Source: Vaginisenegalia massiliensis
Lineage (GTDB): Bacteria; Bacillota; Bacilli; Lactobacillales; Aerococcaceae
Direction: 5' to 3'
Length of the DNA: 64,000 nucleotides
Assembly (NCBI RefSeq): GCF_900604935.1
Contig: NZ_UWPC01000001.1
Coordinates: 176,946 to 240,945 of the forward strand
The notes under the pieces are model-generated. The model saw only the letters and a program-made list of their open reading frames with translations. It was not told the origin of the DNA and did not search any database. The translations under genes and the position numbers were made by a program. Of the stretch, positions 48,564-58,711 are shown piece after piece. Numbering within the stretch: position 1 is the stretch's first letter; every line of letters starts with the position of its first letter.

Positions 48564-49415
48564 TTGAAAAATCTGTTTAAACTTATTCGCCAAGGATTAG
48601 ACAATCCAAGATATTTTGTTGAGACCATTCGTTTTGATTGGACTCAGCTTTTAATATTAAATGTTTTGGCTTGTTTATTAATGGCCCTTTCCATTTCCTC
48701 AAACCAATTCCCTTATTTGCAAAAAATGGATCAAGATATTCAACAAATGATTCAAATTATTCCAAATTATTCGTTTAAGAATCATGAGTTACAGCTTGCT
48801 AGCAAACCACTTTACTACCAAACGGATTTATTTCAATTAGTATTTGATGATCAAGTTGATCAAACTAACCCGCAAAAATCCCTATCCTTACCTGACAATA
48901 AGGCTGATTTAATAAATCCAGAAATCCCAATGGGTTTATACGCCTTTAAAAAGCAAACTTATCTTGTTGTTAATCAGCGCTTAGTTCCTTTTAAAGATTT
49001 TAATCAACTGTCCATTAGTCGCAAAGGATTAATCAAGTATCTGGCTAGTTTGAAAAAATCATTACCCTTACTATTATTTGTCGTTTCATTTTTTGGATCA
49101 ATGATAAGTTACTGGCTGTTAATTTTACTCATTGGGTTACTGGCTGGTTTCTTTAATGCCCGCTTATCCAAACGAGTTCCTCTAGCCAGTCGAATAAAAC
49201 TAGCTATGACAACAAGTTTTATTCCATGGGCGCTAGTCCAGATAATAGCGATTGTAATCCCGGGATTTCAGCAAAGACTTTCCTTAATCGTCTTCGCTTC
49301 TCTCTGGTTAATATATCAAGCCTTCAAAGAACATACGCGCTTTGTGCATGCCTTAATGGAACAATTGCAAGAATTAAACCAACATGAAGATGACATGAAT
49401 AAAAAAGAAGACTAA
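48564..49415 (+). CDS. DUF1189 family membrane protein
   Basis: 283 residues with a soluble-looking extracytoplasmic loop between the first helix (about 27-47) and three or four C-terminal helices (about 165-245); acidic, basic tail. This fits DUF1189 (sometimes called MalA-like), function unknown. Start: TTG at 48564 (KNLFKLIRQG) is favoured because AAGGA lies 8 bases upstream; the ATG at 48555 overlaps that site. Follows yfhO by 64 bases in the same direction and may be co-transcribed. A terminator overlaps the stop. Confidence 0.8.
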   Translation: MKNLFKLIRQGLDNPRYFVETIRFDWTQLLILNVLACLLMALSISSNQFPYLQKMDQDIQQMIQIIPNYSFKNHELQLASKPLYYQTDLFQLVFDDQVDQTNPQKSLSLPDNKADLINPEIPMGLYAFKKQTYLVVNQRLVPFKDFNQLSISRKGLIKYLASLKKSLPLLLFVVSFFGSMISYWLLILLIGLLAGFFNARLSKRVPLASRIKLAMTTSFIPWALVQIIAIVIPGFQQRLSLIVFASLWLIYQAFKEHTRFVHALMEQLQELNQHEDDMNKKED

Positions 49416-49442
49416 AGCAGTAAGGCTTTAGTCTTCTTTTTT
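49401..49442. terminator. Bidirectional terminator, DUF1189 gene / cshB
   Basis: GAAGACTAAAGC-AGTAAG-GCTTTAGTCTTC with T runs on both strands; overlaps the DUF1189 stop codon and lies 16 bases past the cshB stop. Confidence 0.92.
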
Positions 49443-49458
49443 ATCAAAAATAGTTTGA

Positions 49459-50796
49459 TTAATTTGTTTCTTTGCGTCTTTGTTGACGCCCTTGCCGTTT
49501 AGCTTCAGCTCGTCGATGTTCTTTAATTTTATAGTTTAACTTACGTTTATAGCCTGGCTTAACTTTCTTCTTCTTGGTTTGATTGACCATGGCTCTTACT
49601 TTAGGATCATCCAAATCTTTTTTGGTATCCTGGCGTTCAATACGACGATGACGGGATGCCACTGGTTTAATTTGGCCTTTAACCAAATCAACCTGTGTAA
49701 ACTGAATCCCCTTCTTCTCCAGAGCAATAATAGCTTGGTCATCATCTGGTGTGATAAAAGTATAAGCTTGCCCAGCTACTTTGTTACGCCCAGTACGTCC
49801 CACACGATGGACAAAAAATTCTAGTTCCGTCGGGATTTCGGTGTTAATTACCATGGATATACCAGGAATATCGATTCCACGAGCCGCTAAGTCAGACGCT
49901 ACCACATATTGAAATTCTAAATTTTTAATCTGTTTCATTAAGCGAGTACGCTCTCTTGGGCTTAAATCACCATGTAAGGCAGCCACTTTTAATCCACGTT
50001 CTTTTAAATATTGACTTAATTCTTCTACATATTTTTTGGTATTACAAAATATTAAAGCAAGAAAAGGATGTCCCATTGTCACCAAATCATAGACTAATTC
50101 TTCTCGACTTCTTCCTTTAGTATTAATCAGAAAATTCTCAATTTCTGCTGAGAGAACCTGTTCAGGCTCAATTTCTACCTTAATCGGACTTGTCACATAT
50201 TTATTTAAAAAGACTGACAATTGTTGAGGAATGGTAGCTGAAAAGACCATTAATTGGAGCTGCTCATTCATTCGTGAAGCAATGTCATCGACTGTTGATA
50301 GAAAACCTAAGTCCATGGTCATATCTGCTTCGTCTACGACTAAACACGTCGCTGTTTGTAACTGCAAGGCGTTTTCTTTCATCATATCAAGGATTCGCCC
50401 CGGTGTACCAATGACGATTTGAGGTTGATCACCAGTTTGTAATTTTTCGATTTGTCGATTTTTATCTGTTCCGCCGATATACGCTTGAACAGTAATCGTA
50501 TGTGGTGAGAAACTAGCAATAAATTTAGCATCTTGATAAAGCTGTTGTGCTAATTCGCGACTAGGCGCCGTTATTACCGTTTGAACTTGAGCTAAGTCAG
50601 CTTGAATTTTTTCAAAAACTGGAATTAAAAAGCTGTGCGATTTACCTGAACCTGTCTGTGATTGAACAATTAAATTATCCCCTGCTAAAGCTGGCGGAAT
50701 AACTTGTGTTTGAACTGGGGTCATGGTTTTAAATTTTAAATCTGTTAAAGCCTGTTGAATAAATGGTTTTAAATTAATTTCATTAAATGTTGTCAT
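49459..50796 (-). CDS. cshB: DEAD-box RNA helicase CshB
   Basis: ATP-dependent RNA helicase used in cold growth and RNA turnover. 445 residues: Q motif (FKTMTPVQTQVIP), Walker A SQTGSGKS, VVDEADMTMD (DEAD-type DEAD reads DEAD), SAT as FSATIP, HRVGRTGR, and a basic C-terminal tail (about 385-445: RRIERQDTK, KKKKVKPGYKRK) that can bind RNA. The SQTGSGKSHSFLIP block is typical of CshB. ATG behind AAGGAG. Confidence 0.92.
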   Translation of the reverse strand: MTTFNEINLKPFIQQALTDLKFKTMTPVQTQVIPPALAGDNLIVQSQTGSGKSHSFLIPVFEKIQADLAQVQTVITAPSRELAQQLYQDAKFIASFSPHTITVQAYIGGTDKNRQIEKLQTGDQPQIVIGTPGRILDMMKENALQLQTATCLVVDEADMTMDLGFLSTVDDIASRMNEQLQLMVFSATIPQQLSVFLNKYVTSPIKVEIEPEQVLSAEIENFLINTKGRSREELVYDLVTMGHPFLALIFCNTKKYVEELSQYLKERGLKVAALHGDLSPRERTRLMKQIKNLEFQYVVASDLAARGIDIPGISMVINTEIPTELEFFVHRVGRTGRNKVAGQAYTFITPDDDQAIIALEKKGIQFTQVDLVKGQIKPVASRHRRIERQDTKKDLDDPKVRAMVNQTKKKKVKPGYKRKLNYKIKEHRRAEAKRQGRQQRRKETN

Positions 50797-50946
50797 ATTT
50801 ACTCCTTAAGATTGATTGCCGGTATTTTATGCAGAAAAGAGAAGTTTAAGTATCCCTTCTAATTCTATTTCCTTTTCTTATCGTTGTTTAGCATAACAGA
50901 CTTTGCTTGGCTTGTCTAAACATTGTCTTAAGTTATCAAAAAGAAT

Positions 50947-50975
50947 TTGTCTTCTATTAGGAATTTAAATATAAT
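50947..50975 (+). promoter_or_regulatory. Promoter of zwf
   Basis: TTGTCT (50947-50952), 17-base spacer, TATAAT (50970-50975), 28 bases before the zwf ATG. Confidence 0.85.
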
Positions 50976-51003
50976 AAGACTTGAGAATTTTTGGAGGCTG
51001 ATT

Positions 51004-52446
51004 ATGAAAGAAAACAATGTATTAATCACACTTTTTGGTGCGAGTGGCGATTTAGCAGCACGCAAACTCTATCCAGCTATTTATAAACTCTATAAAAGCG
51101 GTCGAATCAGTCGCCAATTTGCTTTAATTGGCACCGCTCGGCGCCCTTGGTCAGATGACTACTTTAGGCAGGTCGTTCTCTCTTCTATTGAACCCTCTCA
51201 ACAGGAACAAGAGCTCGCACAAGAATTTATTAGTCACTTTTATTACCAAGCCCATGATGTCACTGATAGTGTGCATTATCAAAAATTAAAACTTAAAGCT
51301 CTTGAATTAGAAGAGCGATATCAACTCAGTGGTAACCGTCTATTCTATCTTTCCACCTCACCAAGCTTCTTCCCAACTATTGCTGGCTATATAAAAACTC
51401 AGGGATTACTCTCACAAACAGGTTATAACCACCTTATGATTGAAAAACCATTTGGCCATGATTTAGTCTCTGCCAACCAACTTCAAAGCCAATTAAATGA
51501 AGCCTTTGACGAAGATCAAATTTTCCGTATTGACCATTATTTAGGCAAAGAAATTGTCCAAGGTATTGATAATTTGCGCTTTGACAATATTATTTTCAGT
51601 CAATCTTGGAATAAAGATACGATTGATAACATTCAAATCACCCTAGCCGAAACTGTTGGTGTTGAAGAACGCGGCGCCTACTATGAACAAAGTGGCGTAC
51701 TTCGCGATATGATCCAAAATCATGCCTTACAATTACTAACTCTTATTGCAATGGACCGTCCAAAAGATACGTCTAATCATGCTGTTCAAACAGAAAAAAT
51801 TAAAGTCCTCCAACATATCATTCCCTATAAGGATGCCGAAGACGTCGCTAAAAACGTCATTCGCGGACAATATGGTCCCTCAATGGATGGTCAACTTAAT
51901 GGCTATCGTCAAGAAGCAAATGTGGCTGAAGACTCTCAAACTGAAAGCTTTTTAGCGCTTAGACTTGAGTTAGATTTACCGCAGTGGCAAGGTGTCCCCT
52001 TCTATATTCGCTCTGGTAAACGAATGAAACATAAAGCAACCACTATTGATGTTCAATTTAAATCCACTCGACCTGATTTGTGTGGAAATTTCTTACACAT
52101 CGAAATTTCACCGGACTTATCATGCGAACTATGGTTAAATCATAAGAAAATGGGCTACCAACGGCAGTCTGAATTGAAGCTCTTTAAAACCGACTATACT
52201 GACCAACAAGCTGCCTCCAGTCCCGATGACTATGAACGCTTAATCTATGAATGTATGATAGGGGATAAAAGTCACTATGCCCATTTCCAAGAAGTTCAAT
52301 ATGCTTGGCAGTTTGTAGATCAAATTCGTTACTATTGGCAAGAAATTGGCCCAATAGCTTTTCCGAATTATGCAGCAGGTACAAATGGTCCCGAAGCGGC
52401 TAAAAATTTATTGGCCCGCGATGGCTTCAAATGGTTAGGCCTTTAA
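51004..52446 (+). CDS. zwf: Glucose-6-phosphate 1-dehydrogenase
   Basis: First enzyme of the oxidative pentose phosphate pathway, making NADPH. 480 residues with dinucleotide site ITLFGASGDLAARKLYPA, the active-site peptide RIDHYLGKE and IRSGKRM. ATG at 51004 follows GGAGG (6-base spacing); the frame is open upstream without a site. Monocistronic between a good promoter and a strong terminator. Complements gnd in this window. Confidence 0.97.
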   Translation: MKENNVLITLFGASGDLAARKLYPAIYKLYKSGRISRQFALIGTARRPWSDDYFRQVVLSSIEPSQQEQELAQEFISHFYYQAHDVTDSVHYQKLKLKALELEERYQLSGNRLFYLSTSPSFFPTIAGYIKTQGLLSQTGYNHLMIEKPFGHDLVSANQLQSQLNEAFDEDQIFRIDHYLGKEIVQGIDNLRFDNIIFSQSWNKDTIDNIQITLAETVGVEERGAYYEQSGVLRDMIQNHALQLLTLIAMDRPKDTSNHAVQTEKIKVLQHIIPYKDAEDVAKNVIRGQYGPSMDGQLNGYRQEANVAEDSQTESFLALRLELDLPQWQGVPFYIRSGKRMKHKATTIDVQFKSTRPDLCGNFLHIEISPDLSCELWLNHKKMGYQRQSELKLFKTDYTDQQAASSPDDYERLIYECMIGDKSHYAHFQEVQYAWQFVDQIRYYWQEIGPIAFPNYAAGTNGPEAAKNLLARDGFKWLGL

Positions 52447-52506
52447 GAAATTTGTAGCTGTTCTCAAAGACGAGTTCATCAAACAATAATAAATTATTCC
52501 AAACAT

Positions 52507-52553
52507 AAAAAAAAGCGCACTATGACCAATGATTGGTCATAATGCGCTTTTTT
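52507..52553. terminator. Bidirectional terminator, zwf / nrnA
   Basis: GCGCA-C-TATGACCAAT-G-ATTGGTCATA-A-TGCGC flanked by A and T runs on both sides. Confidence 0.93.
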
Positions 52554-52613
52554 GCAGTCTTAAGTGTACAGTAGGATGATTGAACCTTGCTTTTTAAAAA
52601 TGATTTATTCAAA

Positions 52614-53600
52614 TTAGCCTTTTGATATATGAATGTCACGATAGGCACAAGCATTTTCACTTAATTCAGCTACAATTTGATCGATATCAGCTTGGTTGTA
52701 AGCATTAGCCCCACTTGCAAGAGGATGGCCGCCCCCTTCATGTTGAGCAGCAATTTGATTGATTTGAGGGCCTTTAGAGCGTAAGCGGCATCGATAAGGA
52801 GGATTGCCATCCACTTGCTCAACAAAGAGACACCATGAAAGAACACCTTCAATCGCTCCAAAAAGACCCGCACAAGCATTCGTTTGTTCCTCGGTTAAAC
52901 CAAACCGAGCTAAATCCGCTTGGTGGATAACTACATGGGCTACACCATCATCATTTAATTGCATGATGTCATATAAATATGCTTGAAATTTAGCTTCCGC
53001 TAAGGTCATTAAACGGAAGCGATCATTAATCTGATAAAAATCGATTCCATGCGCCATCAAACGCCCTGCTACTGCCATTGTTAGTGGACTGGTTGAAGGA
53101 AAGAGGAAGCGTCCTGAGTCACCAACGATACCCGCATACAAACAAGAAGCTGCTTCTTTAGTCATTTTCCAACTATTTCCAGCATTTTCAACAAGCAAAC
53201 TAATTATTTCACTACATGAGCTAGCTTGAGGATACACAAGTTGCAAATCACCATATGCATCCACAACCGGATGATGGTCAATTTTTACCAACTGTGAACC
53301 CTTTAGGAAATGTTCCCCATCAATCCGTGGCTGATTAGCTGTATCGCAGATGACCACTAGGGCATTTTGATAATCTTCACGAGTAACCTTATCCATTGAA
53401 CCTATCCAAGCCAAACCTTTGGAAGTGGTACCGGCAGCCATAATCCGTTTGTCTGGATAGCGATTTTGCAAAATATATTTTAGTCCTAGTTGGGATCCTA
53501 GAGCATCTGGATCAGGACGAACATGACGATGGATAATGATGGTTTCATACTTTTCAATCAACTTGACGAATTCGTTAATGAGTTCTTGTTCAATATACAT
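52614..53600 (-). CDS. nrnA: DHH-family nanoRNase/pAp phosphatase NrnA
   Basis: Degrades 2-5 nucleotide RNA ends and 3',5'-bisphosphate nucleotides. About 328 residues: DHH domain with HRHVRPDPDALGSQ, DTANQPRID and KIDHHPVVD, then DHHA1 with the GGGHPLASGA motif. ATG at 53600 follows AGAGGATTCT. Thirteen bases after the DRTGG-CBS gene, so the two are co-transcribed. It may also act on cyclic dinucleotide breakdown products (pApA), which is an inference from the family. Confidence 0.92.
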   Translation of the reverse strand: MYIEQELINEFVKLIEKYETIIIHRHVRPDPDALGSQLGLKYILQNRYPDKRIMAAGTTSKGLAWIGSMDKVTREDYQNALVVICDTANQPRIDGEHFLKGSQLVKIDHHPVVDAYGDLQLVYPQASSCSEIISLLVENAGNSWKMTKEAASCLYAGIVGDSGRFLFPSTSPLTMAVAGRLMAHGIDFYQINDRFRLMTLAEAKFQAYLYDIMQLNDDGVAHVVIHQADLARFGLTEEQTNACAGLFGAIEGVLSWCLFVEQVDGNPPYRCRLRSKGPQINQIAAQHEGGGHPLASGANAYNQADIDQIVAELSENACAYRDIHISKG

Positions 53601-53613
53601 AGAATCCTCTTTT

Positions 53614-54936
53614 CTAATTTTGTTCAATAATTTGGCTAGTTACAATTGCCCGCGCAACTAAACTGTTCTCATGGTACACATCGACTTGACTCAAGACAGA
53701 CCGCCGATTTTGATAGAAAATTTCAGCCTTGAATTGAATTTCATTACCTAACTGAATCATATTAAAGTAATTAAGGTCTAACTTTTCAACCATTGAATTA
53801 AATTTAGTTTGATTTAATAATTTTTGATGAGCAACATTCGTAATCAATTCACATAATACACCATATGAAATTGTACCGAAATTCGAAATCATTTGCGGTT
53901 GGATGGTCACGCGGAAATCATAGTGATTGCTATTAACACTAGCAGGATAGCGATCTAAATGTGCATTCACTTCATCCTCATAAGTATGAACGATTTGAGG
54001 CTGCTGCTGAAGCGACTGCATGGCTTTCATGACATCTTGTCTAGTAACCACGCCCAGTAATTGTAAGTTATCAGCGACTACAGGCAACATTTCTAGATCT
54101 TCCCAAATCATTTTATGTGAAACACTAGCAACGGACATATGAGTTTTTACCGTAATCGGTTCACGAGTCATGAGTCGTTCAATCACAGTTTGTTCATTCT
54201 TACCAATTAAATCCTTAGCCGTAACGACCCCAATTAAACGTTGATTATGAACAACTGGGAAACGAGAATCCCCAGTCATATCAGCATATCGATGGAAAGT
54301 TTCAACCGTATCATGGGGACTTAAATAACGAGACTGTTCGAGTGGGACAAAAATATCCTGAACGGTCACAATTTCTTTTTTTATCATTTGTTCAGTCATC
54401 GAGCGATTAATCAAAGTAGCCACGGTAAAAGTGTCATGGGCTGTCGAAATTAACGGCAACTGGTATTGATTGGCTAAATCAATAATTTCTTGAGTAGCAC
54501 CAAAGCCCCCAGTGATTAAAACAGCCACGCCATTGGCTAACGCCAATTCTTGGACACGCTGACGATTACCCACAATAATGAGTGACCCAGGAGAAAAATA
54601 TTTGGTCATGGCTTCTACAGTCATCGCACCAATAATAAATTTAGCCAGATGATTGTTCAAACCGGCATGTCCTCCCAAAACTTCTCCTTCAATAACACTC
54701 ACAATTTCTTCAAAAGTTAGCATATCTGGTGAATATTTGGATTTCTTCTCAATTCGGATAGTACCCACACGCTCAATAGTTGAGACTATGCCCAAAGTTT
54801 CAGCATCTTTAATGGCCCGGTAGGCTGTTCCTTCACTCATATTTAAATGCTTTGCAATACCCCGAACAGAAATCTTATGTCCAATGGGTAACGTTTCAAT
54901 ATAATGAATTATTTGATCATGTTTGGTCAACGTCAT
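53614..54936 (-). CDS. HTH-DRTGG-CBS-hotdog regulator (YtoI type)
   Basis: About 440 residues in four parts: N-terminal winged helix (about 1-65, ISVRGIAKHLNMSEGTAYRAI), DRTGG domain (about 75-175, EGEVLGGHAGLN), two CBS motifs (about 185-305, nucleotide sensing), and a C-terminal thioesterase-like hotdog fold (about 320-440, GTISYGVLCELITNVAHQ). This matches YtoI of Bacillus, whose role is not settled. Ligand probably an adenine nucleotide. Start uncertain between ATG 54936 (GGAGG only 3 bases away) and TTG 54930. Upstream lies a 17-bp palindrome that may be its operator. Confidence 0.85.
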   Translation of the reverse strand: MTLTKHDQIIHYIETLPIGHKISVRGIAKHLNMSEGTAYRAIKDAETLGIVSTIERVGTIRIEKKSKYSPDMLTFEEIVSVIEGEVLGGHAGLNNHLAKFIIGAMTVEAMTKYFSPGSLIIVGNRQRVQELALANGVAVLITGGFGATQEIIDLANQYQLPLISTAHDTFTVATLINRSMTEQMIKKEIVTVQDIFVPLEQSRYLSPHDTVETFHRYADMTGDSRFPVVHNQRLIGVVTAKDLIGKNEQTVIERLMTREPITVKTHMSVASVSHKMIWEDLEMLPVVADNLQLLGVVTRQDVMKAMQSLQQQPQIVHTYEDEVNAHLDRYPASVNSNHYDFRVTIQPQMISNFGTISYGVLCELITNVAHQKLLNQTKFNSMVEKLDLNYFNMIQLGNEIQFKAEIFYQNRRSVLSQVDVYHENSLVARAIVTSQIIEQN

Positions 54937-54952
54937 TCTCCTCCAAAAGCAA

Positions 54953-55002
54953 AAACTGTTATATAAAAGATTTAAAACAGACAACCTTTTATATAACAGT
55001 TT
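54953..55002. repeat. 17-bp inverted repeat between ZIP gene and CBS regulator
   Basis: AAACTGTTATATAAAAG (54953-54969) and its exact reverse complement (54986-55002), 16-base centre. On the minus strand it is followed by TTTTTG, so it may terminate the ZIP transcript; the AT-rich stem and large loop also suit an operator. Confidence 0.8.
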
Positions 55003-55028
55003 AATTAATTATACATTCAAATACAAGC

Positions 55029-55843
55029 TTAACCTAAGGCAACGTCCAAAATCATCATAATAATAAATCCAACCATTAAACCTAAGGTTGCCTTATCCGT
55101 ATTATTCTGCGACTGAGATTCAGGAATTAATTCTTCAACGACAACGAAAATCATCGCTCCAGCCGCAAAGGATAAAGCATAAGGCAATAATTGAGTCATT
55201 AAGATAACCGCCCCAGCCCCCACCATGGCGGCTAGAGGCTCTACAATAGCCGATAAATGAGCCATAGTAAAGGCTTTATGGACTGATTTGCCTTCAGCTT
55301 TCAAAGGTAATGATAAAGCAGATCCTTCAGGAATATTTTGAATACCTATACCCAAAGCAACGATAAAGCTCCAGCAAAAGTTGCTTGGTTTAAGCCTAAT
55401 GAAGCAGCAGCAAAGGCCACACCTAAAGCTAGCCCCTCAGGAATATTATGAATGGTAACCGCTAAAAATAGCATCATGGTACGCGATAACGACGTTTTTT
55501 TCAAATTGGTATCTCCATGGTCCCCTGCATAGTGAATATGCGGCACCACAATATCCAACAACCGTAAGAATGCTCCCCCAAGTAGAAAACCAATTGTGAC
55601 GGGCAACCAGACTGGTAAGGGACTGTCACCGATAGCTGCATATTCTAAAGCCGGGTTTAATAGAGACCAAAAGGAAGCGGCCATCATGACTCCCGCAGCG
55701 AATCCTTGCATCAATGACAGAAAAGATTCATCCATTCTTTTGGTAAAAAATACGGTTGCGGATCCTAGTAAGGTACAAAACCAAGTAAACAGGCCAGCAA
55801 TTAAAGCTTGCCAAACTGGATGTAAGGCTTGAATGGTACTCAA
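55029..55843 (-). pseudogene. ZIP family metal transporter, frameshifted
   Basis: Eight-helix divalent metal (zinc-type) importer split into two frames. The N-terminal part (55346-55843, from a TTG behind GGAG, or GTG at 55852) ends GALSLLWV-stop; the C-terminal part (55029 to about 55358) resumes in the next frame with IGIQNIPEGSALSLPL. Adding one G near 55357-55358 would restore TTG-GCT-TTG-GGT (LALG) and one full frame. Both metal motifs, IHNIPEGLALG and IQNIPEGSALS, are intact, as is VVEELIPE. It follows dinB closely and is probably expressed with it. Either a young pseudogene or a one-base sequence error. Confidence 0.85.
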
Positions 55844-55854
55844 ATATTCCACTC

Positions 55855-56970
55855 CTAACTGAGTTCTAATTTTATCGGTTCAATGGTTTGATCCTCAAAT
55901 TGACTAATAGCAATGCCTAACAAACGAATGCATTTATTAAGTTGTCCATGAGTTTGCCACAATTGACTAGCAAGATCTAAACATATCTCCCATGAATCAA
56001 TGGGATCAGCCGTCTGCAACTGACGAGTGATGGTTTCAAAATCATCATACCTTATTTTAAGGGTAAGGGTATGACCTAGCAAGTCTTTTCCCTTTAAGTC
56101 AGCCATTATTTTTCGACTCAGTTGTTCTACAGCCTGTTCAACTTGATCATTTTGATCTAAAAAATACTGAAAAGTCATTTCACGTCCTTTTGATTTTCTT
56201 TCTCGTTGAGCACAAACAGGACTATTATGAATTCCCCGAACTTTAAAGTATAGGGAATAACCCATTTTGCCAAAATGAGTCATTAAATCATTCAATGAAT
56301 AGGTCAGTAAATCGCGACCCGAAAAAATACCCAACCGATGGAAGTGGTGAATGGACTTCTTACCCACTCCATAAAAATCTTCAATCGGTAATGATTGCAA
56401 AAATAAAGGAGCTGATTCAGGAGTTACCAGAGTCATGCCAAATGGCTTTTGATAATCAGAGGCAATCTTGGCGATAAATTTATTGTAGGAAATACCAATT
56501 GAACAGGTCAAATTCAACTCATCGAGAATCTGTTTTTGAATCATTTGGGCTAAACGAATTGCTGAAGATTCCCCTTTTTTATTTTCAGTCACATCAAGGT
56601 ATGCTTCATCCAATGACAAAGGTTCAATAAGGTCTGTATATTGGCTAAATATTGTGCGAATTTGTTGCGAAACTTGCCGATAATAGCCCATATTTCCCTG
56701 AACAAAGATAGCTTGTGGACAGAGTCGATAAGCCTCAATGGCTGGCATGGCAGAATGGACGCCAAATTGTCGAGCAAGATAATTACACGTCGACACAATT
56801 CCTCGCCCACCTGTTAAACTAGGATGCTTGGCAATTATGATGGGTTTATGGGCAATGGAAGGATTGTCTCGCGCTTCAATGCTAGCATAAAAAGCATCCA
56901 TATCCACATGGAGAATTTTTCGCGAACAATCGATTTTCGGATCTTCAAATCGCAATAGACCGTATTCCAT
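55855..56970 (-). CDS. dinB: DNA polymerase IV (Y family)
   Basis: Error-prone translesion polymerase. 371 residues, normal length. Catalytic residues in HVDMDAFYASIEARD and SLDEAYLDVT; STCNYLARQFGV and the helix-hairpin-helix VGKKSIHHFHRLGI follow; little-finger domain near the C-terminus. No C-terminal clamp motif of the QLxLF kind is obvious. ATG behind GGGTGAAG. Promoter has a LexA box inside its spacer. Confidence 0.95.
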   Translation of the reverse strand: MEYGLLRFEDPKIDCSRKILHVDMDAFYASIEARDNPSIAHKPIIIAKHPSLTGGRGIVSTCNYLARQFGVHSAMPAIEAYRLCPQAIFVQGNMGYYRQVSQQIRTIFSQYTDLIEPLSLDEAYLDVTENKKGESSAIRLAQMIQKQILDELNLTCSIGISYNKFIAKIASDYQKPFGMTLVTPESAPLFLQSLPIEDFYGVGKKSIHHFHRLGIFSGRDLLTYSLNDLMTHFGKMGYSLYFKVRGIHNSPVCAQRERKSKGREMTFQYFLDQNDQVEQAVEQLSRKIMADLKGKDLLGHTLTLKIRYDDFETITRQLQTADPIDSWEICLDLASQLWQTHGQLNKCIRLLGIAISQFEDQTIEPIKLELS

Positions 56971-57005
56971 CTAACTTCACCCTTTCGATTAACTATTCCC
57001 TGTTA

Positions 57006-57034
57006 ATTATACAAACATATGTTCGTGTTTTCAA
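57006..57034 (-). promoter_or_regulatory. Promoter of dinB
   Basis: Minus strand TTGAAA (57034-57029), 17-base spacer, TATAAT (57011-57006). The LexA box fills the spacer. Confidence 0.88.
57012..57025. promoter_or_regulatory. LexA (SOS) box of dinB
   Basis: CGAACATATGTTTG on the minus strand, one base off the perfect palindrome CGAACATATGTTCG. Located between -35 and -10, so bound LexA would block polymerase. Confidence 0.92.
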
Positions 57035-57098
57035 TATAAAAAATAGCCTACTTAATTTCTTTCGTATCGCATTCAATAACAGAAATTAAATAGACTAT
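57035..57098 (-). terminator. Terminator of yajC
   Basis: Minus strand ATAGTCTATTTAATTTC ... GAAATTAAGTAGGCTAT (17 bp with two G-U pairs, long loop) followed by TTTTTTAT. Confidence 0.75.
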
Positions 57099-57135
57099 AT
57101 GATTATTAGTTAAAACAAGGTTTGGGTCAACCAAA

Positions 57136-57456
57136 TTATTCTTGAGAAACAGAAGCTGGTCCCGCTACCATTGAATCTTGAGGCTTAATTGGCTCTTTAA
57201 CAGAAGCTAAAGCCGCCAATTCAAAGGTAAGATAAATTCCTTCGCAATCTAAGACAACGATTTGATTAGCTCGATCCACTTCATCAATAATCCCGTGTAA
57301 ACCACCGATGGTTATAACATAATCACCTTTTTTAAGACCATCCATCATGGCTTGTTTTTTCTGAGCTGCTTGCTTTTGCGGCTTAATCATCATAAAGTAC
57401 ATCACCGCAATAATTCCAGCAAACATGATTAATTGAGTCATCATTGCATTGTTCAT
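57136..57456 (-). CDS. yajC: Preprotein translocase subunit YajC
   Basis: Accessory subunit of SecDF. 106 residues: one N-terminal helix (about 5-22, LIMFAGIIAVMYF) with the MIKPQKQAAQKKQAMM signature, then a small beta domain with KKGDYVITIGGLHGIIDEVD. Forty bases after tgt, the usual tgt-yajC order. Confidence 0.95.
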   Translation of the reverse strand: MNNAMMTQLIMFAGIIAVMYFMMIKPQKQAAQKKQAMMDGLKKGDYVITIGGLHGIIDEVDRANQIVVLDCEGIYLTFELAALASVKEPIKPQDSMVAGPASVSQE

Positions 57457-57495
57457 TTATTGTCACTCACTTTCAAAGTTTAATATTTATTTATT

Positions 57496-58708
<1,213 letters not shown>

Positions 58709-58711
58709 CGT

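Noticed and set aside
55346..55366. Programmed ribosomal frameshift in the ZIP gene
   Set aside because: No slippery heptamer or downstream structure is evident; a one-base loss explains the split more simply.
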